64,000 bases of DNA from Staphylococcus sp. Marseille-Q5304 (GCF_943737015.1 NZ_CALSFP010000001.1:1922001-1986000); one strand, 5' to 3'; shown: positions 9,901 to 18,364, numbered from the stretch's first letter. The notes: a model not told the origin generated them from the letters alone. Numbers and translations: made by a program.

Positions 9901-11431
9901 CAAACAATTGTTTAAAGTAATTGAATAACGTTTCGTCTTGTTCATTTAAGACTGCAATTGGCACATCATACCCCATCGCACCAATTGGATCCTTTTTCTT
10001 TTCAACTAATTCTACTAAGTATTTCTCCATTTCTTCTTTTGTATAGACGAATTGCTTTTGCAAACGTGTCAAAGTAGCTTCATCCCATTGATTACTTTGA
10101 TACGAAACTTGATTTAACTTTAAGTCAATTGTATATTCGTCCAACCAATTTGCGTAAGGACGCTCCTCCGCAATACGAGATTTAAGTGTATTGTTATCTA
10201 CCACTTTCTGTTCATTAAAATCGACTAATAGTAATTTACCAGGGTTGAGTTGCCCTTTATATGCGACTTCCTCTTCCGGAACGTCAATCACACCTACTTC
10301 CGATGAAAATACAATAAAGTTATCTTTAGTAATGGTATAACGACCTGGTCTTAAGCCGTTTCTATCAGTAAGGGCGCCAATTTTATCACCATTACAAAAT
10401 GAAATCATCGTTGGTCCATCCCAAGGCTCCATTAAATAACTATAAAACTCATAAAAAGCGCGCACATTTTTATCATTTGCCTTGTTATAAACCCAAGGTT
10501 CAGGAATCATTAACATCGCTGCTCTTTCAGGTTCCATTGCTAATGATAGAAACTCCAAGGCATTATCAACAATAGCTGAATCACTACCGTCTTCATCTAT
10601 CACTTCTGTTATTTTATCTTTATCCTCACCAAAGATTGTATCTATTAAGCGGGCTTGACGGGCACGCATCCAATTCACATTACCTTTAATCGTGTTAATT
10701 TCACCGTTATGCATCAACAAACGATTAGGGTGTGCACGTTTCCAACTCGGAAAGGTATTCGTACTAAAACGTGAATGTACGAGTCCGAGTTTCGAAACAT
10801 AATCTGAGTGGTTTAAATCTAAATAAAATGATTTAATTTGATCAGAACGGAGCCAACCTTTATAGACAATCGTACGGTGAGACAAGCTTGTGAAATATAA
10901 TTCTAAATCGTGCTGTTTCGCATAATATTCAATTTGCTTACGCGCTAAATATAACTTTCTTTCCACTTGGTTAACATCGTTTAAAGCGACGAACACTTGT
11001 TGAATGAATGGCATAGTTTCTGCAACGTGCGGAGCGATCGCGCTAGTATCTAAAGGTACTTCACGATAACCTAATACGCGTAATTCTTCTTTTTCGAAAT
11101 ATGCATTAAACTGTGTTTCATGTTGAGAGCCTGCGATTTGATCTTTCGAGAAAAACATACCGACCGCATATTTGCCCTCTTGTGGTAAATCGATGTCTGT
11201 ATGCTTTTCAAAAAATGTATAAGGCACCTCAGTCATAATTCCGGCACCATCTCCAGTAACACCATCTGCACCGATACCGCCTCGATGATCTAGTCTACGT
11301 AACATTTCTAATGATTTTTCAATTATGTTATGTGATCGTTTATTGTCCATATTTGCGTAAAAACCTATTCCACACGCATCATGTTCTTCACGACTGTCAT
11401 ATAAGCCTATCTTTCTATTAGCTTCGCACAT
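6932..11431 (-). CDS. gltB: Glutamate synthase large subunit
   Basis: This roughly 1,500-residue catalytic subunit of GOGAT assimilates ammonia via glutamine. Domains in order: class II glutaminase with its catalytic Cys in HDACGIGF, exposed after removal of a short propeptide (about 20-400); a central linking domain; the FMN synthase barrel with CVMMRVCHKDTCPVG, the 3Fe-4S ligands (about 800-1170); and a C-terminal GXGXG beta-helix. The frame is open 9 bases further upstream, but that GTG lies inside the AAAGAGGTG ribosome binding site, so the ATG at 11431 is the start. It is divergent from its LysR activator gltC, with a CodY-like box in the leader. Confidence 0.96.
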   Translation of the reverse strand: MCEANRKIGLYDSREEHDACGIGFYANMDNKRSHNIIEKSLEMLRRLDHRGGIGADGVTGDGAGIMTEVPYTFFEKHTDIDLPQEGKYAVGMFFSKDQIAGSQHETQFNAYFEKEELRVLGYREVPLDTSAIAPHVAETMPFIQQVFVALNDVNQVERKLYLARKQIEYYAKQHDLELYFTSLSHRTIVYKGWLRSDQIKSFYLDLNHSDYVSKLGLVHSRFSTNTFPSWKRAHPNRLLMHNGEINTIKGNVNWMRARQARLIDTIFGEDKDKITEVIDEDGSDSAIVDNALEFLSLAMEPERAAMLMIPEPWVYNKANDKNVRAFYEFYSYLMEPWDGPTMISFCNGDKIGALTDRNGLRPGRYTITKDNFIVFSSEVGVIDVPEEEVAYKGQLNPGKLLLVDFNEQKVVDNNTLKSRIAEERPYANWLDEYTIDLKLNQVSYQSNQWDEATLTRLQKQFVYTKEEMEKYLVELVEKKKDPIGAMGYDVPIAVLNEQDETLFNYFKQLFAQVTNPPIDAYREKIVTSELSYLGGEGNLLTPEQNVLNRIQLERPVLTESQLDVIESSPFSVQHLSTLYKDDLETALDKLGDSAIDAVNKGCEIIVLDDRLLTSESSYAMPMLLAISHIHQLLIREDLRMHTSIVALSGEAREVHHIACLLGYGANAVVPYLAQRTVEQLVLNERLTGDIAENVQTYTETLSEGVIKVMAKMGISTVQSYQGAQIFEAVGLSEEVVERYFTGTQSKISGISLEMIDQENKSRQTPKSDYIESGSTFQWRKQGQYHAFNPMTIQLLQQACRTNDYDKFKQFSQEVNDKRTDHIRHLMEFKRQQSIDISEVEPASAIVQRFNTGAMSYGSISEEAHQTLAEAMNRMGGKSNSGEGGENPERYKIDEQGRNHSSAIKQVASGRFGVTSDYLQHAKEIQIKVAQGAKPGEGGQLPGTKVYPWIAEVRGSTPGIGLISPPPHHDIYSIEDLAQLIHDLKNANQDANITVKLVSKTGVGTIAAGVAKAYADKIVISGYDGGTGASPKTSIQHAGVPWEIGLAETQQTLMLNGLRSRVKVETDGKLLTGKDVAYACALGAEEFGFATAPLVVLGCVMMRVCHKDTCPVGIATQNQDLRALFRGKADHIVNFMHFVAEELREILAELGLKSVDELVGRTDLLQRKYKSSTPQAKSETLNVEALLFSHEGERFNSIQQNHHLQRGFDLTQLYEDAQQAIEQGQSYQGEYQIRNEQRDVGVITGSAITRAHGAQGLPEDTISVTTTGHAGQSLAAYIPSGLTLHHTGDANDYVGKGLSGGKVIVKAPNVSREEEIIVGNVCFYGASQGAAYINGRAGERFCIRNSGVEAVVEGIGDHGLEYMTGGRVVVLGDVGKNFGQGMSGGVAYIFPTDIQQFIEVNQLSTLDFERVEVEEEFNVLKSMLEQHVHYTGSTKAKRILSDFENVSKYVVKVIPKDYKLMMQKIELQKQQSKNLDEALLNAFNDDRKQLESTKQLSAVY

Positions 11432-11450
11432 GATGTTCACCTCTTTTACG

Positions 11451-11465
11451 AATTTTCAGAATTTT
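11451..11465. promoter_or_regulatory. CodY-type box in the gltB leader
   Basis: AATTTTCAGAATTTT matches the published CodY consensus AATTTTCWGAAAATT at 13 of 15 positions. It lies about 20 bases upstream of the gltB start codon, within the likely leader or promoter, suggesting control of glutamate synthesis by branched-chain amino acids and GTP. Confidence 0.55.
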
Positions 11466-11525
11466 TAATAATTAAACTATATCGGAGTTGATTCATCTGT
11501 TCAATATATAAAATAGATGATATTA

Positions 11526-11540
11526 TTCTAATTATTAGAA
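11526..11540. promoter_or_regulatory. Palindrome between gltB and gltC, candidate GltC site
   Basis: A 15-bp palindrome, TTCTAAT-T-ATTAGAA, lies 29 bases before gltC in the divergent intergenic region. LysR regulators usually bind such interrupted dyads and autoregulate, so this is a reasonable GltC site. That is inference. Confidence 0.45.
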
Positions 11541-11568
11541 CGATCAGAAATTTAAGGTGTGAGTTTAG

Positions 11569-12456
11569 ATGGAAATTAAACAATTAAAGTATTTTATCGA
11601 AGTGGCTAAAAAGGAGCATTTATCCGATGCAGCACTAGAATTAGACGTTGCCCAGTCAGCAGTGAGTCGCCAAATCTCTCAATTAGAGCGAGAATTACAA
11701 GTGACATTATTTAAACGGTCAGGTCGTAATATTTACCTTATTGATGAAGGAAAGCAATTACTCACACATGCCACACAAATGTTAGACCAATTTGATACAA
11801 CTGTGCGTTTATTTCGTGAACAATCTCAAGCGAATCATTACAAAATTCGCATCGGTTATATCGACAGTTATATTTCGCAAGTACTTACACTATTGATTCA
11901 AACTTTCGAACACGTGAGCACTTCCATCGTTGAACCTATGCATATGAATGAGGATGAAATTATCGATGCACTGATGACAGATAAAATAGATATCGCCTTC
12001 ACCCATTTAGACAACGAAATTAAAAATCTACCTGGCTTGGACATTCGCCCATTATTTGAAGCGTACTATCATATTTACGTCCCTAAATCCGACCCTTTAA
12101 CAATGGCGACCAATCCGCCATTAATACAATTGGCTGATCAATCAATCTATGCACTTTATCCATTACCTCATTCGATTAAGCAGAAGTTGGCACGCATAGT
12201 AAAGTCGCCTATTCATACTATTACATCACCACAGTTAGCAACTTATTTATTGAATCAACAACGCGGATACATCATTACTGCTTCTTATCATTCACTCAAT
12301 AAAAATGAAGGAGATTGGACAGAAATTTCACTAGCGCATACTGAACTAAAACAAACAGTTTGTAGCGTCGTACGAAAAGATAACAATAAGCAAGATATTC
12401 AATTAATGCTATCTACAATTAAACAATTAATGAACCAGGAAAAATCGTTTCATTAA
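11569..12456 (+). CDS. gltC: LysR-family activator of glutamate synthase
   Basis: This 295-residue LysR transcription factor probably activates the divergent gltBD operon. The N-terminal winged helix (about residues 1-60, MEIKQLKYFIEVAKKEHLS followed by LDVAQSAVSRQISQLEREL) is classic; the remainder is a periplasmic-binding-like effector domain, which senses 2-oxoglutarate and glutamate in B. subtilis. The position next to gltB in opposite orientation is the standard arrangement. AAGGTGTGAG precedes the ATG. Confidence 0.92.
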   Translation: MEIKQLKYFIEVAKKEHLSDAALELDVAQSAVSRQISQLERELQVTLFKRSGRNIYLIDEGKQLLTHATQMLDQFDTTVRLFREQSQANHYKIRIGYIDSYISQVLTLLIQTFEHVSTSIVEPMHMNEDEIIDALMTDKIDIAFTHLDNEIKNLPGLDIRPLFEAYYHIYVPKSDPLTMATNPPLIQLADQSIYALYPLPHSIKQKLARIVKSPIHTITSPQLATYLLNQQRGYIITASYHSLNKNEGDWTEISLAHTELKQTVCSVVRKDNNKQDIQLMLSTIKQLMNQEKSFH

Positions 12457-12475
12457 CTAAATATTGTATAAATTT

Positions 12476-12505
12476 TTGATATTTATTGAAAAAAGGGCGT
12501 ATAAT
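12476..12505 (+). promoter_or_regulatory. Promoter of the YibE/F gene pair
   Basis: TTGATA (12476-12481) and TATAAT (12500-12505) are 18 bases apart, about 30 bases upstream of the first gene of the pair. Confidence 0.55.
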
Positions 12506-12536
12506 CATACTGTTAATTAAAGGAGGACTGAAAATA

Positions 12537-13652
12537 ATGATGTCTATCAAACAGTGGGTAAAACGTCCTTTCAATATCTTTATCATTTTATTTTGTTTGA
12601 TATTCCTAGGTTTATTTATTTTTACCCTTATGAACGACCAATTCTATCGAACGCCAATTGGTCAAATCACACACGTTGAACCTCATAAAAGTGAAACGAC
12701 AACAGATGAACATCATAATAAAGATATAAAACACCAAGATACGTTAACTGTAAAAATATTGAATGGTCAATTTAAAGGAAAATCTACCAATGTTGACAAT
12801 AAATACGTCGCCTCACAAGCAGATAGCGAAGCATTCTCTAAAGGTAATAAAGTATTATTACATGTCGATCATAAACTTAAAGACGCATACATCACTGAGA
12901 AGAAACGTGACAGCCTCGTCGTTGTGGTTACAGGCATATTCTTACTTACACTCTTATGTGTAGGACGCAAAATTGGATTACAATCTATACTTTCATTAAT
13001 TATCAATACAGCTATCGTTATTTTGGCGATATATATTCACGAAATATCACCACAAATTAACTTATTCGCATTGATGACAGCAGGTGTAGTGTTATCGACA
13101 ATCATCACCTTATTACTCGTGACAGGTGTACAGTGGCGAACCTTTATAACGATATTAAGTACCTTACTTGGTACATTTGTTTCAATTGGGATTACCCACC
13201 TGGTCATCCAGTTAACTGGTGGAAGCGGCTTGAAGTTTGAAACGATGAGCTTTCTAACTTTACCGCCAAAAGAAATCTTCCTTTCATCCGTACTGATCGG
13301 TTCACTCGGAGCCGTTATGGATGTTGCCATTACCATTGCAAGTGGTATGTACGAAATATTACGACGTACCCCTGACATCTCGATGACACGATGGGCGCTT
13401 GCTGGACGTAATATTGGCCAAGATATCATGGGCACTATGACGAACATCTTGCTCTTTTCTTACTTATCCGGAGCACTACCAATGATTTTAGTCTATTTAA
13501 AAAATGCTAATACTGTGACGTATACTATTTCAATGAATTGGTCATTAGAAATTGCTCGAGCGCTCTCTGGAGGTATCGGCATTGTCCTTACTATTCCGAT
13601 TACCATTGTGTTAATGCAACTTTGGTTTAAAATGCGAGGTGTGAAACAATGA
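12537..13652 (+). CDS. YibE/F-family integral membrane protein, first of pair
   Basis: A 371-residue membrane protein of the YibE/F family (domain of unknown biochemical function). One N-terminal membrane segment is followed by an extracytoplasmic segment rich in His, Asp and Lys (HKSETTTDEHHNKDIKHQD), then six or more membrane segments with the family motif GAVMDVAITIASGMYE. The frame is open upstream, but AGGAGG at 12521-12526 fixes the start at the ATG ATG pair (12537/12540). It overlaps the next gene by 4 bases, so the two are translationally coupled and probably form one complex. A transport role is often assumed; I do not see evidence for a substrate. Confidence 0.85.
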   Translation: MMSIKQWVKRPFNIFIILFCLIFLGLFIFTLMNDQFYRTPIGQITHVEPHKSETTTDEHHNKDIKHQDTLTVKILNGQFKGKSTNVDNKYVASQADSEAFSKGNKVLLHVDHKLKDAYITEKKRDSLVVVVTGIFLLTLLCVGRKIGLQSILSLIINTAIVILAIYIHEISPQINLFALMTAGVVLSTIITLLLVTGVQWRTFITILSTLLGTFVSIGITHLVIQLTGGSGLKFETMSFLTLPPKEIFLSSVLIGSLGAVMDVAITIASGMYEILRRTPDISMTRWALAGRNIGQDIMGTMTNILLFSYLSGALPMILVYLKNANTVTYTISMNWSLEIARALSGGIGIVLTIPITIVLMQLWFKMRGVKQ

Positions 13653-14422
13653 GCGTAATTACAATATTAGGACTTATCCTATTTATATTAATGATTATTT
13701 TTGGTGGAAAAAAAGGTCTCATTTCGTATTTAACGTTATTTTTAAATTTCGTGATATTGTTAATCACGATTATCATCATCATGTTTGGTGCACCAATATA
13801 TGTGGTAACCTTTTTATTCTGTATTGTGATCGCTGCCTGTAATTTATTTGTGCTGAACAGTTATAACACAAAGACGAAAGCAGCATTCTATGCAACGTTA
13901 CTGACGACTTTAGTACTTATATTCGGTATTTATTTATCTGTTGCTATCGGTCACTTACAAGGCTTTACAACGGAACAACAAGACGAAACATATATTTTCT
14001 CAATGAATATTGGTATCGATATGGTTAAATTCATGGTCTTTACTGTAGTGCTAGCAGTGATAGCAGCCGTCATTGATTTAGCCATCACGATTAGCTCTCC
14101 TATGTACGAGTTAAGCGAGACGAACCCTAATTTAAGTAGTAAAGCATTATTCCAATCAGGTCTACGTGTAGGTAGAGAAATATTGGCAACCTCAGCAAAT
14201 ACGATATATTTGGCCTATTTCGGAGGCCAGTTAACCTTATTTTTCTGGTTCTTTAAATTGAATTATTCATTTGGACATATTATTAATTCAAAGATTTTTG
14301 CACAAGAATTCATTTCAATTCTTCTCGGAGGTATCGCGGTAGCTATCAGTATTCCTATCACTGCTTGGTTGACTGCTTATTTAATTAAGAAACAACAATC
14401 TACACATTCTCAAAAACAATAA
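13649..14422 (+). CDS. YibE/F-family integral membrane protein, second of pair
   Basis: A 257-residue membrane protein with about seven hydrophobic segments. It repeats the family core seen in its upstream partner (AAVIDLAITISSPMYELSE against GAVMDVAITIASGMYEILR), so the two are distant paralogues. The ATG overlaps the upstream stop (ATGA), which means coupled translation. It lacks the His-rich extracytoplasmic domain. Function unknown; the pair is conserved in many Firmicutes. Confidence 0.83.
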   Translation: MSVITILGLILFILMIIFGGKKGLISYLTLFLNFVILLITIIIIMFGAPIYVVTFLFCIVIAACNLFVLNSYNTKTKAAFYATLLTTLVLIFGIYLSVAIGHLQGFTTEQQDETYIFSMNIGIDMVKFMVFTVVLAVIAAVIDLAITISSPMYELSETNPNLSSKALFQSGLRVGREILATSANTIYLAYFGGQLTLFFWFFKLNYSFGHIINSKIFAQEFISILLGGIAVAISIPITAWLTAYLIKKQQSTHSQKQ

Positions 14423-14440
14423 ATACAATTTTCATATAGA

Positions 14441-14482
14441 TACGGTTTGCCACGTTTAATTTGACGACAAACCGTATTTTTT
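14441..14482. terminator. Bidirectional terminator between the YibE/F pair and amt
   Basis: Arms TACGGTTTG (14441-14449) and CAAACCGTA (14468-14476), followed on the plus strand by seven T. It serves the convergent YibE/F and ammonium transporter transcripts. Confidence 0.8.
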
Positions 14483-15738
14483 TATTTCTCACTATTTAAC
14501 TTTTGACTTAAGGGCGACTCCAATGGATTATGATATGCATTTTCACCATGAACGAGCACATCAAATCCTTGTTGTTCTTCCATTTCATCCGCTTCTAAAT
14601 TACAGAATATTGCGATAATTTTAGCTATCATCAATGTCATTGCTGCACTAAACAAGATTGTCATAATGACTGCGACCAATTGTACTGTTACGGGTAGTAT
14701 ACCACCGCCATGTATCAGCCCGTCCGTAATACCTTCATTTATTTTGTGCGATTGAAAGACTCCCGTTAAGATAGCACCAACTACCCCACCAATCCCATGT
14801 ATACCAAAGGCGTCTAACGCATCATTATAACGTAACTTTACCTTTATATAATTAATAGCAAAGAAACAACTCACACCACCGATTAGAGCAATAACGATTG
14901 CGCTCATATAATCAACATATCCTGCAGCTGGTGTAATCGCAACAAGTCCGGATAACATACCTGATAGCATACCGATAAGGCTCATCTTTTTAGTCATGCA
15001 ATATTCAATGAATCCCCAACCAAAAGCACCTGCACTTGCTGCGAGCACCGTATTTACAAATGCCACCATTGCAATGTGATTAAAGGTTAATGCACTTCCT
15101 ACATTAAAACCATACCATCCAAACCAAACAAATATACCACCTAACAACGTAATAATTAGATTATGTGGCGGTCTTTTATCAAAGTTTTTTCCTGCACCAA
15201 TTAAAATTGCAAGAACAAGACCAGATACCCCCGATGTAATATGGACTACCGTTCCACCAGCAAAATCAATGGCACCAAGTCGATGTATCCAACCACCACC
15301 CCAAACCCAGTGAGCTACTGGACTATAAACTACGATAACCCATAAAAATACAAAAATAATGTAAGGTATAAATCTCATTTTTTCAGCAACTGAACCTGAT
15401 AAAATTGATACTGCTATCGTACAAAACATAAGTTGAAACAGCATATATAATGCAAAGGGAATATGAGGTGATAAACCTTCATGTGTACTGAAACCAACGT
15501 GCTGCAAACCGATATAATCGAAATCACCTATCAATATATTGCCCGTACTAAAACTCATACTAAATCCAACTAGTAGCCATGCAAATGTGACTATAACGAT
15601 TGCAACCATACTTTGCATCACTGTATTCAACACATTTTTCGATTGCACCAACCCTCCATAGAATAAACTCAATCCTGGCGTCATTAACCAAACAAGCAAC
15701 GTACATAGAAACAAAAATAATGTATCATTCATATTCAT
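14482..15738 (-). CDS. amt: Ammonium transporter, Amt family
   Basis: A 418-residue membrane channel for ammonium/ammonia uptake. Eleven membrane segments are apparent, with family motifs at the N terminus (PGLSLFYGGLVQSKNVLN), the conserved pore His in the AFGIHGIGGVVG region, and DFAGGTVVHITSG. An in-frame extension of 23 codons exists, but AAAGGAGTGAG directly precedes ATGAATATG at 15738. No PII (glnK) gene is adjacent. Uptake here would feed glutamine synthetase and the nearby glutamate synthase. The C-terminal cytoplasmic tail is about 35 residues. Confidence 0.93.
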   Translation of the reverse strand: MNMNDTLFLFLCTLLVWLMTPGLSLFYGGLVQSKNVLNTVMQSMVAIVIVTFAWLLVGFSMSFSTGNILIGDFDYIGLQHVGFSTHEGLSPHIPFALYMLFQLMFCTIAVSILSGSVAEKMRFIPYIIFVFLWVIVVYSPVAHWVWGGGWIHRLGAIDFAGGTVVHITSGVSGLVLAILIGAGKNFDKRPPHNLIITLLGGIFVWFGWYGFNVGSALTFNHIAMVAFVNTVLAASAGAFGWGFIEYCMTKKMSLIGMLSGMLSGLVAITPAAGYVDYMSAIVIALIGGVSCFFAINYIKVKLRYNDALDAFGIHGIGGVVGAILTGVFQSHKINEGITDGLIHGGGILPVTVQLVAVIMTILFSAAMTLMIAKIIAIFCNLEADEMEEQQGFDVLVHGENAYHNPLESPLSQKLNSEK

Positions 15739-15792
15739 TTGACTCACTCCTTTGAAAAACATCATACTGGCACTGTTTTTCAAAAGCAAAAA

Positions 15793-15835
15793 TGCGTCAC
15801 AAAACATAACAAAATATGTTATGTTTCATGACGCA
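15793..15835 (-). terminator. Long hairpin between the NUDIX-GNAT gene and amt
   Basis: TGCGTCA (15793-15799) pairs with TGACGCA (15829-15835), and AAACATAAC pairs with GTTATGTTT inside it, giving an almost continuous 17-bp stem. On the minus strand it is followed by TTTTTGCTTTT. It is most simply the terminator of the NUDIX-GNAT gene; it also lies in the region where an amt leader would begin. Confidence 0.7.
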
Positions 15836-15843
15836 AGTCTTAA

Positions 15844-16722
15844 TTATTTGATTGGTTGTTTCATCACATAAACAGGTCGGCCTTCTAATTCATCCTCACC
15901 GACATATTGATAATAACATCGCTCATAAAGCTTTTGAGCACCAATATTATTATCATTAACCGTTAAGTAAATTTCATCTATTTTAGGCATTTGGTCAGAT
16001 ATAAATTGAGATAGACATTGCATCGCGATATTGCCATAGCCTTTGCCACGGTATCGATTATCTATAGAAAAAGATCTAAAGAATACGGCATTCGGATTCT
16101 CAGTATATGGTGCGACACCACCATCTGTATGCAATGTAAAGAATCCGATACATTGGTCCTCGCTATTAAATACAAGTGTTGGATAACGTGAAGGATCTTC
16201 TTGTGCAAGTTTAATGTTATCTATCGGTGTCTTCGTAAAATTACGATCTTCGTCCGTAATGGCAATATTCTTAACCGTTTCCCAATCATCCTGTTCATAA
16301 AATTTAAAAGATACACTTTGATCTTCTTGTTCTTTCTCATTTAATTTACGATGCGCTATCCACTCTAAAACTGCAGGTGCAATTAACTGTTCATCTGCTT
16401 TATTAACCCATTTCAAATCTGTAATCTCTTCGGCAGGTTCAACCTTTGACCAATCAATCGTCTCTGTGGTCTTAAAGCAATTCAACTCTGTCAATGTATC
16501 TTTTTGAGGATACGCAGGACCTACGACTGTTCCAATGTAGTGGAATGAAGTTTTCGGAAGATCAAGTTGCAGTTCTTCTTTGACTTCACGTTGTAGCGCT
16601 TGAATATAGCTTTCACCTTTATCAATCTTTCCACCCGGGAAATAATATTTCTGTCTATTTCTCGCTTGTACAAGCAATAGCTGATCATTTTGTTCTACAA
16701 TTAAACAAACACATTTAATCAT
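15844..16722 (-). CDS. NUDIX hydrolase fused to a GNAT acetyltransferase
   Basis: A 292-residue two-domain protein. The N-terminal NUDIX domain (about 1-140) carries a complete box, GGKIDKGESYIQALQREV then KEEL, for metal-dependent hydrolysis of a nucleoside diphosphate derivative. The C-terminal domain (about 150-290) is a GNAT acyltransferase with the acetyl-CoA loop NRYRGKGYGNIAMQ and AQKLYERCYYQYVGE. The start at 16722 is chosen because GGTGGGAG precedes it; the upstream extension has no ribosome binding site. The substrates of neither domain can be read from sequence. Confidence 0.85.
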   Translation of the reverse strand: MIKCVCLIVEQNDQLLLVQARNRQKYYFPGGKIDKGESYIQALQREVKEELQLDLPKTSFHYIGTVVGPAYPQKDTLTELNCFKTTETIDWSKVEPAEEITDLKWVNKADEQLIAPAVLEWIAHRKLNEKEQEDQSVSFKFYEQDDWETVKNIAITDEDRNFTKTPIDNIKLAQEDPSRYPTLVFNSEDQCIGFFTLHTDGGVAPYTENPNAVFFRSFSIDNRYRGKGYGNIAMQCLSQFISDQMPKIDEIYLTVNDNNIGAQKLYERCYYQYVGEDELEGRPVYVMKQPIK

Positions 16723-16753
16723 GTTTCTCCCACCAACCTTTGTCACGTATATT

Positions 16754-16913
16754 GGGAGTGGCACAGAAATCGAATTTTTAATAAAGATTTCGTAGTCCCA
16801 CCCCGGCGAGGATGACTAGGATTGAAAAAAGCTTGTTATAAGCGCATTTTCAATTCAGACATCTACTGCCAAGTTGATAAAGAATCTGAGAAACCTATTT
16901 TTGTCTCAGACTC
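16754..16913 (+). repeat. Staphylococcal intergenic repeat, copy 1
   Basis: The element runs from GGGAGTGGCACAG through CCCACCCCGGCGAGGATGAC and AAAAAAGCTTGTTATAAGCG to GTCTCAGACTC. A second copy, inverted, lies at 22070-22230 and a terminator-only fragment at 22753-22790. It contains a terminal hairpin (about 16882-16913). It fills most of the space between the NUDIX-GNAT gene and the next gene. Confidence 0.85.
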
Positions 16914-17035
16914 CATATTCGTTATTATATTATATATTAACGACAACCGACCACATATATTTAGTCATGTAAAACAAATTGTAGTATGATACATTTGAAA
17001 CCATTTAAATATACAAATTAATGGAGGTATACAAC

Positions 17036-17317
17036 ATGGCTACAAAAACAAAACTTTCAGGTATTACTTCAATTACAAATAGTGCAAGTACAGTATTAGA
17101 TATCTATAATTCAAATACAAATTACAAAGATAAAAATTTAGTGAAATTAAGCATTGTTTTATCAACAATCGGTGTCATTGATGATTTACTCGTTGCTTTC
17201 CAATCTCCGAAAAAGATTAAAAAAGTGTTCTCACTACTATTACTGAGTGTGACACTCGTGCGCAACGTGATGCAACTGAAACTATTAAAATTAAAAGAAA
17301 CTGAACAAAGTGAATAA
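17036..17317 (+). CDS. Small conserved hypothetical protein
   Basis: A 93-residue protein that I do not recognise. GGAGG (17023-17027) precedes the ATG at 17036, so the gene is real; the frame's earlier ATG overlaps that site. The N-terminal half is polar (Ser/Thr/Asn-rich), then two hydrophobic stretches (LVKLSIVLSTIGVIDDLLVAF and VFSLLLLSVTLVRNVMQLK) suggest membrane association, with a charged tail. It is flanked by an intergenic repeat and a strong bidirectional terminator, so it is monocistronic. Confidence 0.65.
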   Translation: MATKTKLSGITSITNSASTVLDIYNSNTNYKDKNLVKLSIVLSTIGVIDDLLVAFQSPKKIKKVFSLLLLSVTLVRNVMQLKLLKLKETEQSE

Positions 17318-17338
17318 ATCTATTTCACCCAAAAATAA

Positions 17339-17390
17339 AAACGCTTAGGTTATGATGGATGTGACCACATAACCTAAGCGTTTAATTTTT
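17339..17390. terminator. Bidirectional terminator before the autolysin gene
   Basis: Perfect 16-bp arms from AAACGCTTAGG (17339-17354) and its complement (17368-17383), with a T-run on one side and an A-run on the other. It serves the convergent small gene and autolysin gene. Confidence 0.85.
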
Positions 17391-17405
17391 ATATTAATTC
17401 ACTTA

Positions 17406-18209
17406 TTAGTGAATATATTGATAATAGCTAACTTGTGATGCAGGAATTGTTCTGTAAGTAACAATCCCCGGTGCAGCACTGTAATTCATTTCTGAAACAG
17501 TGATACTACCGTCAGAATGAACAGATTCTACAAAAGCTACGTGTCCGTAATAACCTGAATCACTTTGTAAGATAGAACCTACAGTCGCTTTATAATTTAC
17601 AGTATAACCATCTGCTGCTGCAGCTGTATCCCAGTTATTAGCATTCCACCAGTAAGTACTGATACCTTTCCCAATTTGAGCTCTTCTATTAAAGGCATGA
17701 TATGTACATTGTCCCCATGTATATAAATTCGAGTGATGGAAAATAGGTGTATTGTAACTACTACTTGAACTTGTTGAAGTTGAACCACTTCCACTTGTAG
17801 ACGTAGTTCCAGAAACCTTTAATTTCTGTCCAGGATAAATATTGAAGCTTGTTAAGTTATTTAAGCTCATAATTTTTTGATATGTAGTGCCATATTTTGC
17901 AGCAATTCCTGATAAAGTATCCCCTGACTGAACTGTATATGTCGTACCAGTTGATGTGCTGCTCGTACTTGTTGAAGTACTTGTACTCGTTGTTCCAGAA
18001 ACTTTCAATGTTTGATTTGGAAAAATCACATTTGAAGATAGGTTATTTAATGACTTAAGTTTCGAAACTGAAATGTTAAACTTATTCGCTATTGACCAAA
18101 GTGAATCGCCGCTCTTTACTGTATAAGTCGTTGATGCCTCTGCATGAGTTGATGCAACTGCTGCTACCGCACTTGTCCCAATAACAGTTGCAATGATTTT
18201 TTTACGCAC
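17406..18209 (-). CDS. sle1: LysM-CHAP autolysin, N-acetylmuramoyl-L-alanine amidase type
   Basis: A secreted 267-residue cell-wall hydrolase of the Sle1/Aaa type, which in S. aureus splits daughter cells. A signal peptide (residues 1 to about 25, ending AEAS) is followed by two LysM repeats (about 27-70 and 90-133) joined by Ser/Thr-Gly linkers, then a CHAP domain (about 150-267) with the catalytic Cys in [13 protein letters not shown] and His in [10 protein letters not shown]. aureus Sle1 has three LysM repeats, so this version is shorter. The start is a GTG, 8 bases after GGGAGG. A WalR-type box lies upstream. Confidence 0.88.
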   Translation of the reverse strand: MRKKIIATVIGTSAVAAVASTHAEASTTYTVKSGDSLWSIANKFNISVSKLKSLNNLSSNVIFPNQTLKVSGTTSTSTSTSTSSTSTGTTYTVQSGDTLSGIAAKYGTTYQKIMSLNNLTSFNIYPGQKLKVSGTTSTSGSGSTSTSSSSSYNTPIFHHSNLYTWGQCTYHAFNRRAQIGKGISTYWWNANNWDTAAAADGYTVNYKATVGSILQSDSGYYGHVAFVESVHSDGSITVSEMNYSAAPGIVTYRTIPASQVSYYQYIH

Positions 18210-18261
18210 AATGTAAACCTCCCAATATTTTTTTGCATCTTGCGCTCGTTAACACTTAAAC

Positions 18262-18317
18262 ATTATACACTTCCAATTGCTAATTTAATATATAATTTTT
18301 ATGACATTCTGATTACA
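18262..18317 (-). promoter_or_regulatory. Autolysin promoter with WalR-type box
   Basis: On the minus strand TGTAAT-N5-TGTCAT (18301-18317) matches the WalR consensus TGTWAH-N5-TGTWAH with one mismatch. Downstream are a weak -35 (TATTAA, 18285-18290) and a perfect -10 TATAAT (18262-18267) 17 bases apart. The box sits just upstream of the -35, the expected position for an activator. Confidence 0.65.
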
Positions 18318-18364
18318 TTAACAAATATATAGAATAATTACATAATAGGGAGGCGAGTAAGCGT

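Noticed and set aside
13037-13447. 136-codon minus-strand frame
   Set aside because: Antisense shadow of the YibE/F gene, with no ribosome binding site.
17036-17317. Holin or PSM-type toxin
   Set aside because: The protein is too long for a PSM, and its polar first half does not fit a holin.
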